The position numbers and the translations under genes are program-made. Shown piece after piece: positions 1 through 5,429 of a stretch of 5,429 nt of DNA. Source of the DNA: Saprospirales bacterium. GTDB taxonomy: Bacteria; Bacteroidota; Bacteroidia; Chitinophagales; Saprospiraceae. Position 1 is the stretch's first letter. Each line of letters starts with the position of its first letter. The notes below the pieces were generated by a model. The model did not search any database. It was not told where the DNA came from and saw nothing but the letters and a program-made list of their open reading frames with translations. The DNA is taken from NCBI GenBank assembly GCA_024642645.1, contig JAHEAS010000286.1:1-5429 (forward strand). The letters run 5' to 3'.

Positions 1-1191
1 AAGTACAAAGCAATCCTTGCAGATGAAGGAATACGTCGCCAAATCATTAAAGACGAGCTGACGGAAATCAAAGAACGCTTTGGTGATGAACGCCGCACCG
101 AAATTTCTTACGAGGAAGGTGAAATCAACATGGAGGATTTCATCGCCGATGAAAATGTTGTGATTACTATTTCTCATGCAGGATATATCAAGCGAACTGT
201 AATGACGGAATATCGTACCCAAAGCCGTGGTGGTAGGGGTGCGAGAGGCAGCAAGACGAAGGACGAAGATTTTATCGAGCACATGTTCGTCGCCAGCAAC
301 CATAACTACCTGATGTTCTTTACAGAAATGGGCAAATGTTACTGGATGCGAGTGTTTGAAATACCAGAAGGCACTAAAAATTCAGGTGGCCGTTTCATCC
401 AAAATGTACTTTCTATCTCATCGGATGACAAAGTCAAAGCCTACATCATAGTCCAAAACTTGAACGACCAAGAATTCTTGGACAACAATTACATACTTTT
501 CTGCACTAAAAAAGGACAGGTTAAGAAGACTTCGGTTGAAGCTTACTCCCGACCTCGGGAAGGTGGCATTATCGCTATCAATATAAATGAAGGCGACCAA
601 TTGCTTGAAGCAAGACTTACCAACGGTAACAACGAAATTTTCATTGCCTCCAAGGCAGGCAACGCCATCCACTTTATGGAGAAAAATGTTCGTCCAATGG
701 GTAGGAATACCGCCGGGGTGAACGGTTTGACATTGGAGGATGAAAACGATGTAGTAGTTGGTATGGCCATCGTGGAACCAAACGACCCAACGCATACCAT
801 TCTTACCATTTCGGAGAAAGGCACCGGTAAACGTACTATGGCTGGTGATTATCGCCTTACAAACCGTGGGGGTAAAGGCGTAAAAACAATGGAAGTTACT
901 GAAAAAACAGGAAGCGTAATTGCCATCAAGTCAGTAGCTGAGGATGAAGAGCTGATGATTACCACCAAATTGGGTATTGTCATTCGAATGCCAGTAACTG
1001 AAATTAGGGTAATGGGGCGGGCTACACAAGGCGTCAGAGTCATTAGGGTTGATGGTGATGATCAAATTGCAGACGTGACTGTAGTCCCACACGAAGAAGA
1101 GGAGGAGGTAGAAGGTCTGATAGTTCCTGAGGAAGGAACTTCTGAAGGGCCAGCAAATGACTCCTTAACCAACGAAGAAGATGACAAATGA
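1..1191 (+). CDS. gyrA: DNA gyrase subunit A, C-terminal part (5' end outside window)
   Basis: GyrA is the DNA-cleaving and DNA-wrapping subunit of gyrase (GyrA2GyrB2), which introduces negative supercoils with ATP in the cytoplasm. The frame is open from base 1, so the gene is cut by the window edge; 396 residues remain, a little under half of a usual GyrA. Visible residues 1-43 are the end of the core domain and the linker (ILADEGIRRQIIKDELTEIK, then FGDERRTEI). The rest is the six-bladed beta-pinwheel: blade starts are visible at GYIKRT (about 61), GKCYWMRV (about 111), GQVKKT, GNAIHFM, GTGKRT and GIVIRMP. The GyrA-box in the first blade reads QSRGGRG (bases 220-240), with Ser where Arg or Lys is usual. 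A second box-like RGGKG lies in the fifth blade. The last 34 or so residues form an acidic tail (EEEEEVEG to EEDDK), as in many GyrA proteins. ParC is less likely because the box and all blades are well kept. The active-site tyrosine and quinolone region lie upstream and cannot be checked. Confidence 0.95.
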   Translation, partial: KYKAILADEGIRRQIIKDELTEIKERFGDERRTEISYEEGEINMEDFIADENVVITISHAGYIKRTVMTEYRTQSRGGRGARGSKTKDEDFIEHMFVASNHNYLMFFTEMGKCYWMRVFEIPEGTKNSGGRFIQNVLSISSDDKVKAYIIVQNLNDQEFLDNNYILFCTKKGQVKKTSVEAYSRPREGGIIAININEGDQLLEARLTNGNNEIFIASKAGNAIHFMEKNVRPMGRNTAGVNGLTLEDENDVVVGMAIVEPNDPTHTILTISEKGTGKRTMAGDYRLTNRGGKGVKTMEVTEKTGSVIAIKSVAEDEELMITTKLGIVIRMPVTEIRVMGRATQGVRVIRVDGDDQIADVTVVPHEEEEEVEGLIVPEEGTSEGPANDSLTNEEDDK

Positions 1192-1194
1192 GTC

Positions 1195-1214
1195 TTTATC
1201 AGGAGATAAGTTTT
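1195..1214 (+). terminator. weak candidate terminator after gyrA
   Basis: Four bases after the gyrA stop, TTTATC (1195-1200) can pair with GATAAG (1205-1210) around an AGGA loop, including one G-U pair. The stem is followed by TTTTGATTTT. The six-pair stem is short and AT-rich, so it would be a weak terminator at best; some read-through into the TPR gene is possible. Confidence 0.3.
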
Positions 1215-1340
1215 GATTTTATTGGAATCTTAACAATTCAATTCATGCCATTTAGTGCATTTTCTCGTCAATAGTGTGATTCAACAATTCCTAGTTTGAA
1301 AACATTTGAATCGAGATCATTAAATTAAATTCATATCAAC

Positions 1341-2666
1341 ATGAAAAAAGTTGTATTCGGCCTCTTGGCCATGTTTCTTGTCACAAATATTATCAACGCT
1401 CAGGATGACCCTGAGAAGGCATTGAGCAAAGCAGACAAGGCTTTAGCAGCTTATGCCCAAAATCTCGACCCTAACAATAATGAAGGCAAATTGAAGGAAG
1501 CAATTGAATTGATAGACTTCGCCGCTTCCGCTGATGTGAACAAGGGTAAAGTACGGACATGGCAGACCAAAGGTGAAATTTATAACGCCTTGGCTGATAG
1601 GGACTTAACCAATATGATTAAGAACCCAGATTTTGTTCCACAGTACCCAGATGCTCCTGTAGTTGCCGCCGAGTCATTCCTCAGCGCTCTTGGTGTTGCT
1701 GCCAAAAAATACGAAACCAAGGATGCACTCAAAGGGCTGAATGAAGCAGCTGGCAAGTTGAACAACATTGGGAATAGCCAAATAAAGCGAGGTGACTATG
1801 CAGGCGCCTTCAAATCTTTAGAGACTGTAATGAAGGTAAACGATGCAGTAAAGAAAAATGGTGGTGACCCTGTAATTGCTGATACAGATATGTCCAATCA
1901 CAAATATGTGGTTGCATTTTGCGCATCGGCGGCTGGGAACAAAGACGCCGCTGGCAAATTGTTCAAAGAACTATATGAGTCTGACACAGACGAAGCAGCT
2001 GTTTATGCCCAATATTTTGACTACTTGTATCAAGGTGGCAATACTGCCGAGGCTTGGAAGGTATTTGATAAAGGACAATCAAAGTTTCCAGCTAGTACTG
2101 AAATTCTTTTCGCAGGTATCAATGCCAAAATAGTCGAAAAGGACTACGATGCACTCAAGCAGATGCTCAATAAAGCAATAGAAGCTGAACCAAACAATCC
2201 ATCTATCTATTCAGCGCTTGGCAATGTTTATATGAGCCTTTTCAACGAAGAATACGCCAAAGACAACAACTCAGTAGCCGCTAAAGACTATTTTGACGAG
2301 TCACTTTCCTATTTCAACAAGGCAATTAGCATTGATGCAAGCCAATTCGATGCGATTTACAGCATTGGTTCACTTTACTTCAACAAGGCCGTAGAACTCA
2401 TTAAAATCGCCAATGCACTTCCAATGGATAAGGAGAGTCAGAAAAAGTATAAGGTGCTTACCGAGGAATCAAAAGGATTGATGGTTACTGCCCTGCCATA
2501 CTTCCAAAAAACGGAAGGCATGCAGCCAAATGACATCAATACATTAATTGCCCTTTCAGAAATTTATGCACGACAAAGCGAATTGGAAATTTCACAAGAA
2601 TTCAAGAAACGCTTGGAAAAAGTGAGAAATGGCCAAGACGTTGGTGCTTCTTATTTCAAGAAATAA
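1341..2666 (+). CDS. Exported tetratricopeptide-repeat protein
   Basis: The 441-residue protein starts with a clear Sec signal peptide: MKK, a hydrophobic core (VVFGLLAMFLVTNII) and a likely cut after Ala20 (INA|QDD). A Gln directly after the cut is common in Bacteroidota. There is no lipobox cysteine, so the mature protein should be soluble in the periplasm or surface-associated. Helical TPR-like repeats are readable at about 139-172 (NIGNSQIKRGDYAGAFKSLE), 185-215, 218-250, 254-286 (DYDALKQMLNKAIEAEPNNP), 287-333 (SIYSALGNVY, with a helical insert before YFNKAISIDA), 337-355 and 381-413. TPRs bind proteins or peptides; the partner is unknown. The ATG at 1341 gives the intact signal peptide; its upstream sequence (AAATTAAATTCATATCAAC) is AT-rich with no Shine-Dalgarno, normal for the phylum. 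It lies 149 bases after gyrA and ends at a strong terminator, so it is probably read alone or by read-through from gyrA. No enzymatic domain is seen. Confidence 0.9.
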   Translation: MKKVVFGLLAMFLVTNIINAQDDPEKALSKADKALAAYAQNLDPNNNEGKLKEAIELIDFAASADVNKGKVRTWQTKGEIYNALADRDLTNMIKNPDFVPQYPDAPVVAAESFLSALGVAAKKYETKDALKGLNEAAGKLNNIGNSQIKRGDYAGAFKSLETVMKVNDAVKKNGGDPVIADTDMSNHKYVVAFCASAAGNKDAAGKLFKELYESDTDEAAVYAQYFDYLYQGGNTAEAWKVFDKGQSKFPASTEILFAGINAKIVEKDYDALKQMLNKAIEAEPNNPSIYSALGNVYMSLFNEEYAKDNNSVAAKDYFDESLSYFNKAISIDASQFDAIYSIGSLYFNKAVELIKIANALPMDKESQKKYKVLTEESKGLMVTALPYFQKTEGMQPNDINTLIALSEIYARQSELEISQEFKKRLEKVRNGQDVGASYFKK

Positions 2667-2687
2667 CAAGTTTCGAAAGCCATAATT

Positions 2688-2726
2688 TAGGGTAGCAATG
2701 TGCATTCATTGCTACCCTATTTTTTT
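2688..2726 (+). terminator. Strong rho-independent terminator of the TPR gene
   Basis: A perfect 13-base-pair stem, TAGGGTAGCAATG (2688-2700) with CATTGCTACCCTA (2707-2719), closes a six-base loop (TGCATT) and is followed by seven T (2720-2726). It starts 21 bases after the TPR gene's stop codon. On the minus strand the stem is followed by AAATTATGG rather than a U run, so it should work mainly for plus-strand transcripts. Confidence 0.95.
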
Positions 2727-2906
2727 ATCGAAAACCTGAAACCTCATCTGTTTGACTATATTCTTGGCATCTTTGGTTGATATTTTATTGAAATTTGTAA
2801 ACAAATAAGTTCCAAAGCCTATATTTGCAGAAGCTAGAACCACCCACCAGTAAGAATAGCCGTATTTAATATGGCTTTTTGCCACCACTTTTTTTCCGCC
2901 CAACAT
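2712..2906 (-). CDS. Possible small single-span membrane protein, unrecognised
   Basis: This 64-codon reading frame starts at an ATG at 2906 (MLGGKKVVAKSHIKYGYS) and ends at a TAG at 2714-2712. A TTG start at 2927 would add seven residues; an in-frame TGA lies at 2942-2940. The product would have a basic N-terminus, one hydrophobic span (YWWVVLASANIGFGTYLF, about 19-36 from the ATG) and a basic, amphipathic C-terminus (KISTKDAKNIVKQMRFQVF). I recognise no family. For coding: ordinary codon choice, a coherent membrane topology, and no better explanation for the stretch. Against: short length, no evident promoter or ribosome-binding site, and a stop inside the terminator stem, so the last five codons come from the terminator's T run and stem. 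If real, it is convergent with the TPR gene and divergent from the ABC gene. It could also be a gene remnant. Confidence 0.33.
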   Translation of the reverse strand: MLGGKKVVAKSHIKYGYSYWWVVLASANIGFGTYLFTNFNKISTKDAKNIVKQMRFQVFDKKIG

Positions 2907-2962
2907 TAAGATATGTAACTGAACCAAAAAATCTTGGATTCAATTCGGTACGGTTATTGCGC

Positions 2963-2994
2963 CTGATTACTAAGCTGTTACGCTTGATAATCAG
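2963..2994. repeat. Inverted repeat / hairpin upstream of the ABC exporter gene
   Basis: CTGATTA (2963-2969) is the exact reverse complement of TAATCAG (2988-2994). Inside it, after one C-A mismatch, TAAGC (2971-2975) pairs with GCTTG (2982-2986) with one G-U, leaving the six-base loop TGTTAC. The result is 12 pairs with one mismatch. No T run follows on either strand, so it is not a standard terminator. Its place, 123 bases before the ABC start and 56 bases before the possible divergent small ORF, would suit a repressor operator or an RNA leader structure. The role is inference. Confidence 0.5.
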
Positions 2995-3117
2995 ATAAAT
3001 GTTTTCGAGAAACTACACAGGGAGGCAAAATACCATTACTCGTTTTATCTTCGGGAAAGATGAAAATGCTGGCTGCTGTTTAGTATTGCCGGTAGTTCCC
3101 GTAGCATTCAAACAGCT

Positions 3118-5313
3118 ATGTCTAAAAAGTACCCTCATTTTAAGCAATTGCATTCCCGAGATTGTGGAATCGTCTGTCTAAGGATGATTGCCCAGTTTTA
3201 TGGCAAGTTTTACAATACGGAACAACTGCGCCCCCTAGCCCACCAAAAAGCGGAAGGTGTTAGTCTGCTGAACATAAGCGAAGCTTCGGAGCAAATCGGC
3301 ATGCACACCGTCGGCGCAAAACTGTCCTACCACCGCCTAATCGAAGACATTCCACTGCCAGGCATCGCTCACTGGAAAGAAAATCACTTCGTTGTCGTTT
3401 ACGAGGCAACCAAAAACCAAGTAACCATAGGCGACCCTGATGCTGACCAACTCGCTACCATTTCAACGCAAGAATTTCTAACTGGATGGATAGGTAACCC
3501 AACAGCTTACGACCAAGAAGGCATCATTTTGCTAATGGAGCCAACTGCCATTTTTTTCTCAGGAGAAAACAAACCCAGTGACCGTAACAAGTCTTTTTTC
3601 CTTTGGGAAAATCTCAAAAGTTATAAAAAGCTATTGGTTTTCTTGGCAGCTGCCATTGTAGTTGGAGCTTTGCTAGCCGTCACCTTCCCTTTTATCATCC
3701 AGCTTATAGTTGATGAGAGCATTGAACAGGAAAATGCTGACCTGTTGCCTAAGGTTCTACTCGTATGGATTGTACTTTTCATCAGCCAAATAGGGTTAGA
3801 TTTTCTAAGGAGGCTCTTGCTATTCCATATCGGTGCAAAACTGAACATCAAGCTTTTGACCGATTTCATCGTCCGGTTGCTGCAATTGCCTGCCACATTT
3901 TTTCAGTCCAGAATGACAGATGACGTAATGCAAACGCTTTACGACAACCCAAGAGTCCACCGATTTTTTACAAAAGATGCGGTGTCGGTCATTTATGCTT
4001 CGTTTATTATTCTTCTGTTCATGCTGGTTTTGTTGTCGTTCAACTTCAAAATCTTTTTGACTGTCGCCATTTTCGCAGCAGTACAAGTGCTTTTTGTGCG
4101 ATTTTTCATCAAAAAAAGAAAAGCGCTGAACTACAACCGCCACAAATTCGGTGCTGAACGATACAGCCGACTCACCGACCTAATTCGGGGCATTCGGGAC
4201 ATTAAGTTAGCAAATGCCGAGCAGACACAACGATGGGCATGGGAGCGTTCGGAAGCGCAGCTATTCAAAGTTGGACGTTCCTATTCACTTTCGGACGAAC
4301 TTTCAGTTCAGGTGCCATTTTCATTGGGAGAGCTACGCAATATCTTGGTCATCTACTTCGCTGCGGTGGCTGTGATAGAGGGGAGTATGACCATTGGGGT
4401 CATGGTAGCTACCTTGTTCATCCTTACCCAATTAAACGGCCCTATTCGGCAGTTGATTGAGTTCTTCCTAAGTTGGCAAGAAGCCAAACTTGGGTTGGAG
4501 CGCATGAACGAGGTTTTTCATTATGACAAAGAATTGAAAGGGGAGAAAATCGATATCCTGCCTCAGGAAGGTATTTTAGAAGGCGAAAACCTATCGTTCC
4601 GTTATGAAGGCGAACATTCACCTTGGGTAATCAGCAGCCTCAATTTCCATATTCCCAAAGGGAAGATAACAGCAGTCGTTGGCCCGAACGGAAGTGGTAA
4701 ATCTACCTTCCTAAATCTATTGACCACTTTTTTACAGCCGCAAGAAGGTATCTTGAAATTTGGCCAGATTCGCCTTTCGGATTTCCAAACTGCCACATGG
4801 CTTAGTCATTGTGGGGTAGTTTCGCAAGATGGGCACTTATTTTATGACACCATCGCTCGAAATATCGTACTTGGCGAGGAGTCTATCGACAGCAAGCGAA
4901 TGATAGAAGCTGCAAAAATTGCCAATATATTGCCGTTTCTTGAAAGGCTGCAAAATGGATTTTACACGATGGTGGGTGAAGGTGGCATTGGTTTAAGCAA
5001 GGCTCAACGTCAAGGAATCTTGATTGCAAGGGCTATTTACAAACAACCCGAAATCCTCCTCCTCGATGAGGCGACCAACGACCTTGATGCACAGAACGAG
5101 ACCTTGGTACTGAATCGAATTGAAGAGGCCTTCAAGGGGAAAACCGTAGTTATCTTCACCAGTCGAATCAATTTACCGATTCGAATTGACAATGTGATAC
5201 CACTGGCACCACCAAAAGTCAAGGCTGAAACTCGCTCTCATTTGGCCAATTCAAAAGGAGGAAATAGCAATGTTGTCCCAGACAATTTTGAGGAGGTTCT
5301 CCATGACAATTAA
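3118..5313 (+). CDS. C39-peptidase-containing ABC exporter with degenerate ATPase motifs
   Basis: This is a 731-residue bacteriocin/peptide-type exporter, usual length for the family, expected in the inner membrane to cut a leader peptide and export the product. Residues 1-140 or so are a C39 cysteine peptidase with all expected catalytic residues: Gln10 (KQLHSRDCG), Cys16, His90 (HWKENHFVVVY) and Asp106 (GDPD). Six membrane segments follow at about 171-197, 212-233, 287-308, 310-332, 407-424 and 425-441, with the cytoplasmic stretch RGIRDIKLANAEQTQRW between. The ATPase domain (about 485-700) has A-loop Tyr496, Walker A GPNGSGKST (522-530), Q-loop Gln570, Walker B ILLLDE (Asp650, Glu651) and D-loop NDLD. 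Odd: the signature is LSKAQ (626-630) instead of LSGGQ or LSQGQ, RQR has become RQG, the H-loop His is Ser682 (FTSR), and the tail after DNVIPL is unlike the family. ATG 3118 is the first in-frame ATG after a TGA at 3061 and puts the peptidase at the usual position. A probable HlyD-like gene follows after 38 bases. Confidence 0.92.
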   Translation: MSKKYPHFKQLHSRDCGIVCLRMIAQFYGKFYNTEQLRPLAHQKAEGVSLLNISEASEQIGMHTVGAKLSYHRLIEDIPLPGIAHWKENHFVVVYEATKNQVTIGDPDADQLATISTQEFLTGWIGNPTAYDQEGIILLMEPTAIFFSGENKPSDRNKSFFLWENLKSYKKLLVFLAAAIVVGALLAVTFPFIIQLIVDESIEQENADLLPKVLLVWIVLFISQIGLDFLRRLLLFHIGAKLNIKLLTDFIVRLLQLPATFFQSRMTDDVMQTLYDNPRVHRFFTKDAVSVIYASFIILLFMLVLLSFNFKIFLTVAIFAAVQVLFVRFFIKKRKALNYNRHKFGAERYSRLTDLIRGIRDIKLANAEQTQRWAWERSEAQLFKVGRSYSLSDELSVQVPFSLGELRNILVIYFAAVAVIEGSMTIGVMVATLFILTQLNGPIRQLIEFFLSWQEAKLGLERMNEVFHYDKELKGEKIDILPQEGILEGENLSFRYEGEHSPWVISSLNFHIPKGKITAVVGPNGSGKSTFLNLLTTFLQPQEGILKFGQIRLSDFQTATWLSHCGVVSQDGHLFYDTIARNIVLGEESIDSKRMIEAAKIANILPFLERLQNGFYTMVGEGGIGLSKAQRQGILIARAIYKQPEILLLDEATNDLDAQNETLVLNRIEEAFKGKTVVIFTSRINLPIRIDNVIPLAPPKVKAETRSHLANSKGGNSNVVPDNFEEVLHDN

Positions 5314-5344
5314 GCAAGTCTCAGGTAGCTTACCGAAATTCTAA
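5256..5344 (+). other. Two consensus Shine-Dalgarno sites with an overlapping 24-codon ORF
   Basis: Within the 3' end of the ABC gene, in another frame, AGGAGG (5256-5261) lies eight bases before ATG 5270, and a second AGGAGG (5291-5296) lies six bases before ATG 5303. Both ATGs are in the same frame and stop at TAA 5342-5344, giving peptides of 24 or 13 residues (the shorter is MTIKQVSGSLPKF). The stop lies seven bases before the HlyD-like start at 5352. It could be a leader peptide or a ribosome-loading site for the next gene, or chance: in the ABC frame these bases encode KGG and EEV. No coding claim is made. Confidence 0.3.
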
Positions 5345-5351
5345 AATCAAA

Positions 5352-5429
5352 ATGCAGCAGGATAATATCGAATATTTGAGCGGGGAAGTCAAGGAAATAC
5401 TGTCCTCACCTCCGTCCTGGGTAGCGACA
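5352..5429 (+). CDS. Probable HlyD-family secretion adaptor, N-terminal 26 codons (3' end outside window)
   Basis: An ATG at 5352 opens a frame that stays open to the window edge (26 codons). The visible wording, EYLSGEVKEILSSPPSWVAT, resembles the N-terminal cytoplasmic stretch of Bacteroidota HlyD/periplasmic adaptor proteins, where an acidic (S)EEVQEIL-type helix and a PPxW motif precede the single membrane span. The family bridges an inner-membrane ABC exporter to an outer-membrane channel. Placement 38 bases after a C39 ABC exporter is the classic order and supports the call. No Shine-Dalgarno lies directly before this ATG (TTCTAAAATCAAA); an in-frame TGA at 5304-5306 limits any upstream extension. 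The membrane span, hairpin and barrel domains lie beyond the window, so the assignment rests on a short stretch plus context. Confidence 0.62.
   Translation, partial: MQQDNIEYLSGEVKEILSSPPSWVAT

Larger units (their letters stand above)
2667..3117. other. 451-base stretch between the TPR and ABC exporter genes
   Basis: This stretch contains the terminator (2688-2726), a doubtful minus-strand small ORF (2712-2906), the inverted repeat at 2963-2994 and the leader of the ABC gene (up to 3117). No tRNA, insertion-sequence end or CRISPR repeat is visible. No good match to the Bacteroidota promoter consensus (TTG near -33, TAnnTTTG near -7) was found on the plus strand; the closest are TATCTTCG (3046-3053) and TAGTATTG (3081-3088), each one base off and without a convincing upstream element. 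Confidence 0.6.

Noticed and set aside
418..1043. Minus-strand ORFs within gyrA
   Set aside because: They are shadows of the gyrA frame, with no recognisable domains or plausible starts.
1301..1308. AACATTTG as a TAnnTTTG-type promoter element for the TPR gene; also CTAGTTTG at 1291-1298
   Set aside because: Each departs from the consensus and neither has a TTG at the expected distance upstream, so the sequence does not support a promoter call.
1580..2133. Out-of-frame ORFs inside the TPR gene on both strands
   Set aside because: They lie wholly within a coherent TPR coding sequence and show no protein-like features.
2688..2726. The terminator as a bidirectional terminator for the minus-strand small ORF
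   Set aside because: The stem is symmetric, but the minus strand continues as AAATTATGG with no U run, so efficient termination in that direction is not supported.
2999..3181. A 60-codon plus-strand ORF with Cys-Cys after Ala-Gly (ENAGCCLVLPVVP), considered as a precursor peptide for the C39 exporter
   Set aside because: It overlaps the exporter's start by 64 bases in another frame, lacks a recognisable leader motif or double glycine, and its last third is a shadow of the peptidase coding sequence.
3621..4143. Minus-strand ORFs opposite the exporter's membrane domain
   Set aside because: The plus frame has continuous, family-consistent sequence; the opposite frames look like random Ser-rich or Gln-rich shadows.
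4233..4460. Plus-strand 75-codon ORF in another frame of the exporter
   Set aside because: It overlaps conserved transmembrane coding sequence and has no family resemblance.
5160..5313. A frameshift explaining the unusual C-terminal end of the exporter
   Set aside because: Reading the two other plus frames over this stretch gives stops (for example TGA at 5195-5197) and no canonical VLxKGxIVExG wording, so no simple indel restores the family ending.

Overview
The window looks like a chromosomal segment from a member of the Bacteroidota. The reasons are a GyrA C-terminal domain with the wording typical of that phylum, a secreted protein cut at Ala-Gln, mostly AT-rich start contexts without Shine-Dalgarno sequences, and an ABC exporter with an N-terminal C39 peptidase domain followed by an HlyD-like adaptor. 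No genus can be assigned from sequence alone.

Layout, left to right. Bases 1-1191 hold the 3' part of gyrA, which enters from the left edge: the end of the core domain and the whole DNA-wrapping beta-pinwheel. A 149-base gap with only a weak hairpin leads to a complete gene for an exported TPR-repeat protein (1341-2666), closed by a very strong intrinsic terminator (2688-2726). Next is a 451-base stretch with no certain gene (2667-3117). It holds a possible small membrane-protein ORF on the minus strand (2712-2906), whose stop codon lies inside the terminator hairpin, and a well-formed 32-base inverted repeat (2963-2994). From 3118 to 5313 runs a gene for a 731-residue C39-peptidase ABC exporter. 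After 38 bases the first 26 codons of a probable HlyD-type adaptor begin (5352) and run off the right edge.

How the genes work together. The last two genes form a probable operon for a type I export machine: the ABC protein would cut a leader peptide and power export, and the adaptor would bridge to the outer membrane. gyrA and the TPR gene are housekeeping-like neighbours separated from this unit by the terminator.

The most unusual feature is the exporter's ATPase domain. Its peptidase triad, Walker A, Q-loop and Walker B glutamate are intact, but the ABC signature reads LSKAQ, the H-loop histidine is replaced by serine, and the usual C-terminal end of the domain is not recognisable. The peptidase therefore looks functional while ATP hydrolysis looks impaired or altered. 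No double-glycine precursor peptide was found in the window, so the cargo is unknown.
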